Counted from the first letter of the stretch, positions 1 to 8,721 are shown. The stretch: 64,000 bases of DNA from Bog-532 sp963805255 (GCA_963805255.1 CAWDTK010000030.1:62001-126000), one strand, 5' to 3'. Numbers and translations: made by a program. Notes: generated by a model from the sequence alone, not told the origin.

Positions 1-1015
1 CCAGGACGCCGAGCGTGGCCACGTTGCGGGTCACCCCGAAGCTCACCAGCAGCAGCGGCGTGAGGGAGTCGACCACGCCCAGGCCGGCTGGCGTCACCGG
101 AAGGGCTCCGGCGACGTTGGCGATACCGTAGGCGGCGAACAGTTCGACCGGATTGAGGAGCCGGCCGAAGGCGGCCACGAAACACCACAGTGAGGCGGCG
201 TCGAGAATCCAGTTCAGCGCGGCCCAGCCGAGCGATTCGGCCAGGACCCTGCGGTCATGGCCGAGCGCGGACAGGTTGGCGCTTGCGTCCCGGATAACGT
301 GCTCCAGACGGTCACTCAGGCTGGGGCTCCGCCGCCCGACCGCCCGCATGATGCGGGAGGCGCGGTCGGTGCCGCGGGTCACCCCGAGGACGAGCAGCGC
401 CATCGCGAGCAGGACGATGGCGCCGAGGATGGCGACCGTCACGTAAATGGGATGAAACCCGGCCAGCGGGATGGAGATGACCAGCGATACCCACAGCAGC
501 ACGTTGAGCACGACGGTCGACCCGAGGCCCTTGGCGGCCATCATCACGCCGGTGTCGACGCCCGAGATTCCCTCGGCGGTGAACAGGCGGTAGCCGATCC
601 CCGCGCTTCCCAGGGTCCCGGCCGGGATGACGTGCGCGACGGCCGCGGCGGCCAGGTCGATGCGGAACAGCCGGGACAGGCTCGGCCTCCCCTCGGGCCG
701 CAGCAGCGCCCTGGTCAGCAGGCCGTAGCAGAACAGCGAAAGGCCCTCCAGGACCACGCCGGCCGCCAGCCAGTAAGCGTTCACCCGGCCGAGCAGGGAG
801 AGATCTTTGCTCGCGCCGGTCAGTTCCGGGACCACCAGGTATTCGATGATCAGCAGGATGACGAAGATGACGACGCCGCGGCGCAGCGGCTGGACGACCA
901 GGGGGAGCCAGCCACGCCAGCCGGGGGGCCGCTCCGGCGGCGTTTCGCCGGCCCGCCTGCGCCACGGAGAGCGCCGCTCCGGCGGCTGGGCCGGGCTCAG
1001 GCCGTCCTCATCCAT
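1..1015 (-). CDS. Lysylphosphatidylglycerol synthase-like transmembrane (flippase-domain) protein, partial
   Basis: About 338 residues of the N-terminal part are present; the gene runs off the left edge of the window. Several hydrophobic helices are visible (around residues 36-58 and 75-97, then more to the edge). The late segment with NVAGALPVTPAGLGVVD is typical of the UPF0104/LPG-synthase membrane domain (PF03706), found in integral membrane proteins that move or modify lipids. No soluble aminoacyl-transferase domain is seen, so a stand-alone flippase-like membrane protein is more likely than a full MprF. The ATG at 1015 is chosen; an in-frame GTG at 1021 is possible. The substrate cannot be inferred. 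Confidence 0.8.
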   Translation of the reverse strand, partial: MDEDGLSPAQPPERRSPWRRRAGETPPERPPGWRGWLPLVVQPLRRGVVIFVILLIIEYLVVPELTGASKDLSLLGRVNAYWLAAGVVLEGLSLFCYGLLTRALLRPEGRPSLSRLFRIDLAAAAVAHVIPAGTLGSAGIGYRLFTAEGISGVDTGVMMAAKGLGSTVVLNVLLWVSLVISIPLAGFHPIYVTVAILGAIVLLAMALLVLGVTRGTDRASRIMRAVGRRSPSLSDRLEHVIRDASANLSALGHDRRVLAESLGWAALNWILDAASLWCFVAAFGRLLNPVELFAAYGIANVAGALPVTPAGLGVVDSLTPLLLVSFGVTRNVATLGVL

Positions 1016-1087
1016 GGGCACATGACACGTCTACCCCAGATAAGGGACGGAACCCACATTAGGGTGCGCGGCCGGCGGAGATCCTCG

Positions 1088-1729
1088 CTACTGAGCCAGG
1101 GACGCGTAGGCCACGACGTTGCTGAGGTAATGGCCGGTCGTCTGGTCGAAGGTCCCACCGCAGGTGATCAGGCGCAGTTCCGGATCCGGGGCGGGCCCGT
1201 ACACCTTGGCCGTGGGGAACGAGTCCTTGGCGTAGGTCATCACTTTCGTGATGCTGAAGACCGCCATGGTGCCGTCGGCGCGGCCTACGTCGACCCGCTC
1301 GCCGGGGCGCAGGGTCTCCAGCCGGTAGAAGACGGCCGGCCCACTGATGGAGTCGACGTGGCCGGCGATGACCGAGGACCCGACCGCGCCGGGCCGCGGG
1401 CTGCCGGTGTACCAGCCGGCCGCGGCGGTGCTCGGCGGGACCTGCAGCGATCCATCGGGCTCGAGGCCGAGATGCACCAGCGAGGTGTGTACCCCGATGG
1501 CCGGAATGGTCAGCTCCACCGGGAGGGCCGGCAGCCGGGCGGCCGGCAGGCCACCCGGCGCTTCCGCCGTTTCGCTGGGCACCGGCACGATTGATGGTTT
1601 GCCGATCAGGCGCACGGCCGACGCGTGAGCGTGGCCGGAGGTGACGAGCCCTGCCGCCCCGGCGCCCACGGCCAGCAAGCCGGCCGCGACCGCCGCGACC
1701 GGCAGCAGCCGCGTACGCGGCTTCCTCAC
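1088..1729 (-). CDS. Class F sortase
   Basis: The 213-residue protein has an N-terminal membrane anchor (about residues 8-28), a Pro/Ala-rich stalk and a sortase barrel. Catalytic His124 (in AGHVDS) and Cys190 (in LITCGGTF) are visible. The ending GHYLSNVVAYA matches class F sortases, but no Arg is obvious at the usual late position. The GTG start at 1729 shares bases with the TGA stop of the DUF4397 gene upstream (GTGA overlap), which implies translational coupling and argues against a longer start at 1822. Class F sortases are actinobacterial transpeptidases or hydrolases acting outside the membrane. The coupled DUF4397 protein is an obvious candidate partner, although it has no clear LPxTG motif. 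Confidence 0.85.
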   Translation of the reverse strand: MRKPRTRLLPVAAVAAGLLAVGAGAAGLVTSGHAHASAVRLIGKPSIVPVPSETAEAPGGLPAARLPALPVELTIPAIGVHTSLVHLGLEPDGSLQVPPSTAAAGWYTGSPRPGAVGSSVIAGHVDSISGPAVFYRLETLRPGERVDVGRADGTMAVFSITKVMTYAKDSFPTAKVYGPAPDPELRLITCGGTFDQTTGHYLSNVVAYASLAQ

Positions 1730-2607
1730 TGATGAATTCCGGCGCGGACGTTCCGGGTCCGGCGAAGGCCGGCGAAGCCCGCCAGCGCTAGCAGCGACCC
1801 GCCCGCCAGCGTCAGCAGCCACGGTGCCGAACCGGTTCCGGTGCTGCGGGCCATCCCGCCGAAGCCGGTTGCGGCGCCGCCCATCGGCATCGTGCTGCTG
1901 CCCGCGGCGTCGGTCAGGTTGTCGACCTTAAGGCCAGCGGGACCGTCCAGAACCACTATCGTGTGGACCGTATCGGCGGCCAGGGTGACCGGCATGGAGA
2001 CGTCGCCGCCCGAGGCGGTGAACTTCACCGTGCCCGTGCCCGGCGACAGGGCCGAGTAGCCTGTGGCCGAGCCGAAGGCCAGCTGGTTCGCCAGAACATC
2101 GGATCCGTAGCTGACCGTGACCAGGTGCTCTTTGAGTGACGCCTGGATCACCCGCACGAGCGTCTTGCCCGCCGGCGCGGCCAGGTCATCCTTCAGGACC
2201 TGCAACTTCAGGCCCGAAAACGGCCCGACGCCCGCCACCGTGTAGGAATCGCCGGCGTTCACCATGAAACTCGTGGAAAGCACCGGGGCAGCCGACGCGG
2301 GCGCGCCGGCCTGGCGCATCGCGACCGTGTACTGGCCCGGCGCGATGGCTATGTAGCCGGAAACGGTGCCGTAGGAAACATGCCTCAGCACGGTGGGGTT
2401 ACTGTCATTTCCGAACGGATACATGTAGACGTCAACGGCCGGCGTATTCGGCGATAGGTGAGCGCATCGTACCCAGCCGACCTGCGCCGCCCCCGGAGCG
2501 CTGGTCGACGCGGAAGCCGCCGGAGCAAGCACGGAAAAAAGGGCGATAGATACGCCAAGCAGCGTCAGCAGCGCGGAAAGCCTGAAGAATCGCAAAAACG
2601 GTCTCAC
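1726..2607 (-). CDS. DUF4397 domain surface protein
   Basis: The 293-residue protein has an N-terminal signal peptide (about residues 1-33, ending in an Ala/Ser-rich cleavage region). The DUF4397 segment starts at VRCAHLSPNTPAVDVYM, followed by beta-rich repeats. A C-terminal hydrophobic helix (about 262-282) precedes a basic tail (LRRTRNVR). This is the layout of a secreted protein held at the cell surface. The GTG start at 2607 is preceded by a strong GAGAGGTGAG ribosome site. Its stop overlaps the start of the class F sortase, so the two are one operon. No LPxTG-like signal precedes the helix, so whether the sortase processes it is open. Confidence 0.85.
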   Translation of the reverse strand: MRPFLRFFRLSALLTLLGVSIALFSVLAPAASASTSAPGAAQVGWVRCAHLSPNTPAVDVYMYPFGNDSNPTVLRHVSYGTVSGYIAIAPGQYTVAMRQAGAPASAAPVLSTSFMVNAGDSYTVAGVGPFSGLKLQVLKDDLAAPAGKTLVRVIQASLKEHLVTVSYGSDVLANQLAFGSATGYSALSPGTGTVKFTASGGDVSMPVTLAADTVHTIVVLDGPAGLKVDNLTDAAGSSTMPMGGAATGFGGMARSTGTGSAPWLLTLAGGSLLALAGFAGLRRTRNVRAGIHQ

Positions 2608-2693
2608 AGTTACTCACCTCTCATTTCACGAAATTCCCGCCCCGAGGAGAGACGCGCACCGCGGTGAACTTGCTCGCCGCGGAGCGCTATGGG

Positions 2694-4076
2694 TTATAAG
2701 GAGTTCCCGCCGGACAGCAGCCCCTGCGGACTTGGCGCGCCGAATCCGATGCGCAGGACGGTCGGGCCTCCAGGATGGACGATGGCCGCACTTTCGGGCA
2801 GGTACGGCGTTCGCTGGCTCCGTACCTGGTCAAGATCGGCGGTGAGGGCAGAGTCCTGGCCGCCGAGGCTGGTGATGCTGACCTGCCGGAACTGCACGGG
2901 TGCCCCCGGTCCGGTGGCACCGAAGGAGCTCACGCTGACGGCGCGCTGGGCGACCAGCGAGGCCAGCGTGACCAGCAGGCGCGCGTCCACCTGGCCCGCC
3001 GTGATCTGGCGGGCCGCCTCCGCGGTGGCGTGGAAGCGCGGGTTGTGCAGCAGCTGGGCTCCCGCCGTCTTCCGGGCGGTCAGGTCCGGCTGCTCGGCCG
3101 CCCGGTACGCTGCGCCTCCCTGGTCGGCGATGGCCCGGACGTCGACACGGGTGGCCCCCGAGCCGAAGCTCGCGATCAGCGCGGGTGCGTACACGTTGGT
3201 GAGCTCGCTGCCGAACTCGCTGCGGACCGACGGGGACGCCACGATCACGTCGGCGCCGAACGGGTTCGCTCCGGCCGACTGCAGCGGGAGGAGCCGCCCG
3301 GCCGGGATGCCCTGCCCCAGCAGCCCGGAGCACACCACCGGATCGCAGGCGACGATGATGTCGGTGCCCACCTGCTGCGCGACCCAGGCAGCCGCCTGAT
3401 TACGCGCCGCGGCCGCCGCCGACAACGATGACGCGCCGCCATTGCCGGAGCTGGCCGCCGGTCCCTTTGCGGATCCCCCTGGCGAGCCGGGCCTGTTAAG
3501 CACGCCGGAAAGCTGCAGGGCGACCAGCGCCAGGATGACCACGGCCAGCACGATGGCGACCAGCCGCCAGCGCCAGACGCTGCGTGAACGGGTGCGCGCG
3601 GACGGCTCGCCGCGGGATTTCCCGGCCCCGGGATGCGGCGGGCGGCGCGGGCCGATGCCGATCCGGCGGAGGCGGCGGCTGACCCACAGCCTGATCGTGG
3701 TGGCCAGCACCTGGGCCCACGACGGCTCCGGTGCGCCCGTAGCCGGCCGGGCGACGACCCCGGAGGTCCGGACCGCGACGGCTGCCGGTACCTCCGTGTC
3801 GTTCTCCGCGTCCGCCGCGCCGAGGCGGGTGCCGGCGCCGGCCGGCACGGCCGGGGGCTTCCCGGCTCCGCCGCCCGGTTCGGATCCGGCCACCGGTTCT
3901 GCCGTACCTCCGGACGGCTTCGCGATGGTGCTGCCTCCCTCGGTGGTGGCGATAACTGGCGCTGCCTCCCGCGCCCCGGCTGCCTGGTGGCGCGCGGCTG
4001 CCCCGGATGCGGCGTCGGCCGCATCGTGCAGGAGAGTGCCGCCGTTAGGCGCCAAGCCACGGTCGTCTTTGCGCAT
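2694..4076 (-). CDS. Single-pass membrane protein of unknown function with extracytoplasmic C-terminal domain
   Basis: Family not recognised. About 460 residues: a long Ala/Gly/Pro-rich, probably disordered cytoplasmic N-terminus, a basic patch, one transmembrane helix (about residues 171-191) and a folded C-terminal domain of about 230 residues. That domain has Cys residues close together (IVACDPVVCSGLL). It contains phrases such as GADVIVASPSVRSEFG that resemble a Rossmann-like or solute-binding fold, but this is only an impression. ATG 4076 is chosen because GGGGG lies 8 bases upstream; ATG 4082 lies too close to it. The gene follows the sortase/DUF4397 pair in the opposite transcription order and may share a cell-envelope role. 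Confidence 0.6.
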   Translation of the reverse strand: MRKDDRGLAPNGGTLLHDAADAASGAAARHQAAGAREAAPVIATTEGGSTIAKPSGGTAEPVAGSEPGGGAGKPPAVPAGAGTRLGAADAENDTEVPAAVAVRTSGVVARPATGAPEPSWAQVLATTIRLWVSRRLRRIGIGPRRPPHPGAGKSRGEPSARTRSRSVWRWRLVAIVLAVVILALVALQLSGVLNRPGSPGGSAKGPAASSGNGGASSLSAAAAARNQAAAWVAQQVGTDIIVACDPVVCSGLLGQGIPAGRLLPLQSAGANPFGADVIVASPSVRSEFGSELTNVYAPALIASFGSGATRVDVRAIADQGGAAYRAAEQPDLTARKTAGAQLLHNPRFHATAEAARQITAGQVDARLLVTLASLVAQRAVSVSSFGATGPGAPVQFRQVSITSLGGQDSALTADLDQVRSQRTPYLPESAAIVHPGGPTVLRIGFGAPSPQGLLSGGNSL

Positions 4077-4229
4077 ACTCATTACCCCCACCGCCGCACG
4101 GATGCATTGCGGCGAGTTTGGCCAAGCACAGCACACACAATCCCGTATATCAACTTATATGACGAGTCGCTTATGACTGGATACGCATCGCAGTGAACGG
4201 GCGGACGTTGTGGTGCCGCCGGCGCTGGC

Positions 4230-4247
4230 ATTGACGTCAATGTCAAT
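4230..4247. promoter_or_regulatory. Candidate operator upstream of the fatty-acid-type cluster
   Basis: ATTGACGTCAAT is a perfect 12-bp palindrome, immediately followed by another GTCAAT half-site, so two overlapping inverted arrangements exist. The type of site (ATTGAC/GTCAAT) is reminiscent of TetR-family operators in actinobacterial acyl-CoA pathways. It sits just before the remnant SDR gene that begins the SDR/kinase/acyl-CoA dehydrogenase cluster. No regulator gene is adjacent in this window. Confidence 0.45.
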
Positions 4248-4256
4248 GCTGGGAGA

Positions 4257-4752
4257 ATGGACGCCATGCCGCGGCCTGGTCGCCGCGGCCCGGGAGTACG
4301 TCGGCGAGATCGACATCTACTGCTCAAACGCGGGCGTCGCCGCCGGGACGGGCGAGGACAGCACGGAAGAGATGTGGCACCGCTCGTGGGATGTCAACGT
4401 GATGGCAGACGTGCGGGCCTCGCGTGAGCTGATCCCGGGCTGGGCCGCCCAGGGCTATGGCCGCTTCGTCGTCACCGCGTCGGCGGCGAGGCTGCTCACG
4501 GTGCTCGGGACGGCGCCGTATTCGGTGACCAAGCACGCGGCCGTCGGGTACGCCGAATGGCTGGCCGCCACCTACGCCGAGGCGGCCGCCCTTTACATCA
4601 GCTACCAGACCGGCTGGTTCGCGCTGCACCGCCGGGCCGGCGGCGCCATCAAGCCGCTGGTCAGTGAGCGCCTCTGCCTGGCCGACGTCATCGACGGCCT
4701 CGAGCGGCTGGCCACGGGGACCACCATCGGCCGGGTGACCTTCCTGCCCTGA
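4257..4752 (+). pseudogene. Short-chain dehydrogenase/reductase remnant, N-terminus deleted
   Basis: The open frame from 4210 shows the middle of a classical SDR: a CSNAG motif, a Ser in VTASAA and the catalytic YSVTK (YxxxK). The N-terminal Rossmann GxxxGxG strand and about 70 residues are missing. The region after SWLAATYAE-like sequence is also shorter and unlike the family. A possible original start (ATG 4257) lies in a different frame from the SDR body, so a deletion seems to have joined the 5' end to an internal point. It sits directly upstream of an APH-like kinase and an acyl-CoA dehydrogenase, its normal partners in lipid or hydroxy-acid catabolism. Some truncated product could still be made from GTG/ATG codons, but it could not bind NAD(P) normally. 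Confidence 0.7.
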
Positions 4753-4759
4753 GGGTGAG

Positions 4760-5881
4760 ATGAAGGCGGTAACTGAGATGACAGAAAAAACAGGAACGGG
4801 ACAGGCCGGCGGCCACGCCGGGCCCGCCGGGCCCGGCGGGCCCGCCGAGGCCGCGGCAGGTCAGCACGTGCCCGGCCTTGACCTGGCGGCCTTCGGCGCG
4901 TACTTCACGGCCGCATACCCCGGAGCGGTCCGCGGTCCGCTGCGCGCCAGCGTGCTGGCCGGCGGCAAGTCGAACATCACCTACGAGGTGACCGACGGCC
5001 ACGGCCGATGGGTGGTCCGCCGTCCCCCGCTCGGCCACGTACTCGCCACGGCCCACGACATGGCCAGGGAATACCGGGTGATCAGCGCCCTGGTGGGCAC
5101 CAAGGTCCCGGTCCCGGCGACGTCCCTGCTGTGTGAAGACCCGGACGTGATCGGGGCGCCCTTCTACGTGATGCAAAAGGTGAGCGGGACGGCCTACCGG
5201 ACCGCTGCCCAGCTGGCGGCCGTGGGTACGGAACGGACCCGGCTGATCGCCACCCGGATGATCGCCACCCTGGCCGACCTGCATGCCGTCGATCCCGATG
5301 CGGTCGGGCTCGCTGACTTCGGGCGGCCACAGGGTTTCCTGGGCCGCCAAGTGCGCCGCTGGAAGAAGCAGCTCGACGCGTCCCGCAGCCGTGACCTCGC
5401 CGGGGCGGACGAGCTGTACGCGGCGCTGGAGGCCCATATCCCCGCCGAATCCGGCGTGGCGATCGTGCACGGGGACTTCCGGCTGGACAACCTGCTGGTC
5501 GGCGGCGACGACCGGATCATGGCCGTCCTGGATTGGGAAATGGCGACGCTGGGCGACCCGCTGGCCGACGTCGCGCTGCTGCTCGCCTATCAGGCGCTGG
5601 CCCACCTCGAAACCGGATGCGCCGTCTCGGACGCGGCCGTCGCGCCGGGGTTCCCCGACGCGACGGACATCGCGGCCTGCTACGCCGAGCGCAGCGGCCG
5701 GGATCTTTCGAATCTTGGCTTCCACCTCGGCCTGGGCTACTTCAAGATCGCCGTGATCTGTGAGGGCATCTATTACCGCTATACGCACGGCCAGACCCTG
5801 GGCGACGGATTCGGTGACATCGGTGCCGCCCCCGAGCCCCTCATCCAAGCCGGGCTCGCCATTATGAACTCGTCCTCATGA
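4760..5881 (+). CDS. APH/ACAD10-type phosphotransferase
   Basis: The 373-residue aminoglycoside-phosphotransferase-fold kinase has the ATP-binding loop GGKSNITYEV, the invariant segment VVRRPPLGHVLATAHDM, the catalytic loop HGDFRLDNLLV and the Mg-binding LDWEMATLGDPLADV. This subfamily pairs with acyl-CoA dehydrogenases and corresponds to the kinase half of ACAD10/11 and to LvaA. Those enzymes phosphorylate 4-hydroxyacyl-CoA so that the partner dehydrogenase can eliminate phosphate. Start at 4760 or the in-frame ATG 4778 (AAGG upstream). The first 30 residues form a Gly/Pro/Ala linker encoded by a 26-bp palindromic stretch (4819-4844). The dehydrogenase gene follows after 13 bases, so the two are almost surely cotranscribed. 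Confidence 0.88.
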   Translation: MKAVTEMTEKTGTGQAGGHAGPAGPGGPAEAAAGQHVPGLDLAAFGAYFTAAYPGAVRGPLRASVLAGGKSNITYEVTDGHGRWVVRRPPLGHVLATAHDMAREYRVISALVGTKVPVPATSLLCEDPDVIGAPFYVMQKVSGTAYRTAAQLAAVGTERTRLIATRMIATLADLHAVDPDAVGLADFGRPQGFLGRQVRRWKKQLDASRSRDLAGADELYAALEAHIPAESGVAIVHGDFRLDNLLVGGDDRIMAVLDWEMATLGDPLADVALLLAYQALAHLETGCAVSDAAVAPGFPDATDIAACYAERSGRDLSNLGFHLGLGYFKIAVICEGIYYRYTHGQTLGDGFGDIGAAPEPLIQAGLAIMNSSS

Positions 5882-5894
5882 AGGAGCACTTCTG

Positions 5895-7124
5895 ATGGAT
5901 TTCCGCTTCGACGCCGCCACCGAGAAGCTGCGGGACAGCCTGCTCGCCTTCATGGACGAGAAGATCTACCCGGCCGAACCGGTCTTCGCCGGGCAACTGG
6001 CAGCACTCGGCAACCGCTGGGCCTGGACCCAGGCTCCCATCCTCGCCGAGCTGCAGGCCGAGGCCCGCGCCCGCGGCCTGTGGAACTTGTTCCTCCCCGG
6101 CGAACACGGCGCCGGCCTCACCAACCTGCAGTACGCCCCCCTGGCCGAGATCACCGGACGCAGCCCGGGCCTGGCCCCGGCGGCGCTCAACTGCGCGGCG
6201 CCGGACACCGGCAATATGGAAGTGCTGTCCATGTTCGGCACCGACGAGCAGCGCAAGACGTGGCTCCAGCCGCTGCTGGACGCAGAGATCCGCTCGGCCT
6301 TCGCGATGACCGAGCCGGACGTCGCCTCCTCCGACGCGACGAACATCTCCACTCGGATCGAGCGCGACGGCGACAGCTACGTGATCAACGGCCGAAAATG
6401 GTGGATCACCGGGGCGATGAACCCGGACGCCAAGATTTTCATCGTGATGGGGAAGACCAACCCGGCCGAGCAGCGTCACCGCCAGCAGTCGATGATCCTT
6501 GTTCCCCGTGAAACACCGGGGCTGACGGTGACCCGCGGCATGCAGGTCTTCGGCTATGACGACCACGAGCACGGTGGGCATGCGGAACTCGAGTTCACCG
6601 ACGCGCGGGTCCCGGCGGCCAACCTGATCGGCGCGGAGGGTGACGGCTTCGCCATCGCCCAGGCCCGGCTCGGCCCCGGCCGGATCCACCACTGCATGCG
6701 CTCGATCGGCATCGCTGAGCAGGCGGTGGAGCTCATGTGCCGGCGCGCCCTGGAGCGGAACGCCTTCGGCAAGCCGCTCGCCGAACAGGGGGTCATCCGC
6801 GGCTGGATCGCCGCCGCGCGGGTGCGGATCGAGCAGCTCCGGCTGCTCGTGCTGAAGACCGCCTGGCTCATGGACACGGCCGGGAACAAGGGTGCGCACA
6901 CCGAGATCCAGGCCATCAAGATCGCCACGCCGGAGGCGGTCGAATGGATCCTGGACAAGGCGATCCAGGTCCACGGCGCCGGCGGCCTGTCACAGGATTT
7001 CCCGCTCGCCGCCCGGTTCAGCAGCGTCCGGACGCTCCGGTTCGCCGACGGGCCGGACGAGGTTCACAAGGACTCGCTGGCCCGGGCCGAGCTGAAGCGG
7101 TACGCGCACGGATCAGCGAACTGA
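5895..7124 (+). CDS. Acyl-CoA dehydrogenase (ACAD10/11-like)
   Basis: The 409-residue flavoprotein has the full acyl-CoA dehydrogenase layout: N-terminal helical domain, middle beta domain with FAMTEPDVASSDATNI and the WWITGA segment, and C-terminal helical domain with RNAFGKPLAEQG. The end includes QVHGAGGLSQDFPLA and RFADGPDEVH. The start at 5895 has a GAAGGAGC ribosome site. The gene is separated by 13 bases from the APH-like kinase. Together they resemble the two halves of human ACAD10/11, which degrade 4-hydroxy fatty acids; the chain-length preference is not deducible. The general oxidation chemistry is secure, the 4-hydroxy-acid role is inferred from the kinase partner. Confidence 0.93.
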   Translation: MDFRFDAATEKLRDSLLAFMDEKIYPAEPVFAGQLAALGNRWAWTQAPILAELQAEARARGLWNLFLPGEHGAGLTNLQYAPLAEITGRSPGLAPAALNCAAPDTGNMEVLSMFGTDEQRKTWLQPLLDAEIRSAFAMTEPDVASSDATNISTRIERDGDSYVINGRKWWITGAMNPDAKIFIVMGKTNPAEQRHRQQSMILVPRETPGLTVTRGMQVFGYDDHEHGGHAELEFTDARVPAANLIGAEGDGFAIAQARLGPGRIHHCMRSIGIAEQAVELMCRRALERNAFGKPLAEQGVIRGWIAAARVRIEQLRLLVLKTAWLMDTAGNKGAHTEIQAIKIATPEAVEWILDKAIQVHGAGGLSQDFPLAARFSSVRTLRFADGPDEVHKDSLARAELKRYAHGSAN

Positions 7125-7164
7125 CCGGGCGGACGGCCGGAGGGCTCACCGCGGCGGCGGGCGG

Positions 7165-7413
7165 GCCGCGCGTCCGGCGCGCCGATGTGCGCGATAACGT
7201 GATCCGGTCTGGCTTTGGCCAGGGCCGTCTCGACGAGCGCGAGGCGCTCAGCGTCCTCCAGGGCCGGAAACCCACCCGTCATCCCAGCACGGACATGCTT
7301 CTGGTCGTGGCCGTCACCAGGCCGAAGAGGCCGGCAGGCGGCGGGCAGGTCCAGTTCACCGGAGGCGGTGAACGGGTCGTAACGGCCGTGATCACGTCCA
7401 GCCCGGTTGCCAT
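7165..7413 (-). pseudogene. Dihydrodipicolinate synthase/aldolase-family remnant
   Basis: Reading the minus strand from ATG 7413, which has a good GAAGGGA ribosome site, gives MATGLDVITAVTT. After one frame change it continues PFTASGELDLPA, after another GLVTATTRSMSVLG, and after a third MTGGFPALEDAERLALVETA to HIGAPDARPA, where it stops resembling the family. This is the N-terminal third of a DapA/NanA-type class I aldolase, broken by at least three frameshifts and cut off next to the acyl-CoA dehydrogenase stop. It is divergent from the ROK kinase gene, so an aldolase/sugar-kinase pair probably existed once. Confidence 0.72.
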
Positions 7414-7489
7414 GCACGGTCCCTTCACGCCCTGCCTGACTTGATCCACGCGGATTTACAATACGCAAATACCGTGACGAGGAGAACTG

Positions 7490-8518
7490 ATGGCAGGTCA
7501 GGATGGATGGGTCGTCGTCGGCGTGGACAACGGCGGCACCGCCAATAACGGCACCGTCCTCGACGCTGACGGTCGCTTCCTCATCGACCGCATGGCGGAG
7601 ATTCCGAGCTACGTGCGGGAGGGGCCGGACAAGGCGATCCAGGCGCTGGTCGACTCCGTCGAGCACGTACTTGGCATCGTTGATCTGCCCAGGTCAGCGG
7701 TCCGCGCGGTGGGCCTGGACACCCCGGGGCCAGCCAGCGCGACCGGAGTCCTGTCCTCTCGCGGTGCCACCAACTTCGCGAACCCGGAATGGTGGGGGTT
7801 CGACATCCGGGGGGCCCTGGAGGACCGGCTGGGGCTGCCGGTCGTCTACAACAACGACGGCAACGCGGCGGCCCTGTACGCCCACCACACGCAGTACGGG
7901 GCCGAGTCAGACCAGCACAGTTCCGTCGCGGCCATCGTGGGAACCGGCCTCGGCGGCGGCGTCGTGGAGGCCGGGCGGGTCATCGGCGGTGCGGCCGGGA
8001 TGGCCGGTGAGCTCGGCCACGTGCCCATCCCGATGGCCGGGCTGATCGAGGACGGGCAGCCGGTTCCGGGCTGCAACTGCGGCCAGCAGGGCGACGTGGA
8101 AAGCGTGGCCTCCCTGACCGGGATTCAAAACAACCTGCTGCCGTACTGGCTGACCCGCTACGAGGGGCACGAACTCGGCCACGAGGTGTCGCTCGGCAAG
8201 GCCGCGAAGCTGGTGCGGCGCTACGGGGAAGACGCCGACGAGCTTGCGCTGAAGATCTTCGGCCAGCAGGCGATGGCGCTCGGCCGGCTGTTCACGATCG
8301 CGGCGAACTTCACCGATCCGGGCACCTACTTCGTCGGCGGCGGCGTGGTGGAAGCGGCGCCGCATTTCCGTGACTGGTTCCTCGGCCGCGTCCGGGAGCA
8401 CTCCACGCTGCGTGTGGAGCAGACCAAGGTGGCCAGGTTCGCGCTGGTGCCGCACCTCGACATGGCCGGGGCGCGCGGCTCGGCGGTGGCCGCCCGCGAC
8501 TGGCTGCTCCGTGGTTAG
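7490..8518 (+). CDS. ROK family sugar kinase
   Basis: The 342-residue kinase has the ATP phosphate loop VDNGGTANNGTVLD near the N-terminus, a sugar-binding NNDGNAAA motif and the ROK signature GTGLGGGVVEAG with ELGHVPI. The zinc site HVPIPM...GCNCGQQGDVES fits, with Gly-Asp where many members have a third Cys (CxCGxxGCxE), so one Cys ligand is replaced. ATG 7490 is preceded by GAGGAGAACTG. ROK kinases phosphorylate glucose, ManNAc or similar sugars. The divergent aldolase-family remnant points to sugar-acid or amino-sugar breakdown, but the specificity is not readable. Confidence 0.88.
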   Translation: MAGQDGWVVVGVDNGGTANNGTVLDADGRFLIDRMAEIPSYVREGPDKAIQALVDSVEHVLGIVDLPRSAVRAVGLDTPGPASATGVLSSRGATNFANPEWWGFDIRGALEDRLGLPVVYNNDGNAAALYAHHTQYGAESDQHSSVAAIVGTGLGGGVVEAGRVIGGAAGMAGELGHVPIPMAGLIEDGQPVPGCNCGQQGDVESVASLTGIQNNLLPYWLTRYEGHELGHEVSLGKAAKLVRRYGEDADELALKIFGQQAMALGRLFTIAANFTDPGTYFVGGGVVEAAPHFRDWFLGRVREHSTLRVEQTKVARFALVPHLDMAGARGSAVAARDWLLRG

Positions 8519-8590
8519 CAGTGCTGGCCCGGGGGGCGGCTCCCGGAACCACCCGCTGCGCTTCGCGTCCCGCTGCGGTACCGCCGTTAC

Positions 8591-8721
8591 ACCGGCCGCT
8601 CGCCGGGCCGGAGGCCCGGACTCGCTAGGCCGGTACGGGCACTTGGCCGTATTACGGTGTGCGGTGCCCGCGTTGGCACCGGCCGCTCACCCGGGCGCAG
8701 GGCCTGGGTTCGCCAGCCGGT
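8591..8721. repeat. Two imperfect 44-bp direct repeats
   Basis: Copies at 8591-8634 and 8678-8721 both begin ACCGGCCGCTC and end CCGGT, with roughly three quarters of positions identical. They are 87 bases apart, inside the otherwise gene-free 8519-8943 stretch between convergent genes. They may be relics of a small repeated element. No protein or RNA gene was recognised here. Confidence 0.4.

Noticed and set aside
257..1594. 445-codon open frame on the plus strand
   Set aside because: It lies opposite the flippase-like and sortase genes, has no family phrase and shows the Arg/Gly/Asp bias of an antisense shadow.
4819..4844. 26-bp palindrome as a regulatory site
   Set aside because: It encodes a Gly/Pro/Ala linker in the kinase N-terminus and follows from GGGCCC/GCC codon repetition.
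4688..5848. 386-codon open frame on the minus strand
   Set aside because: Antisense to the APH-like kinase with all kinase motifs on the plus strand.
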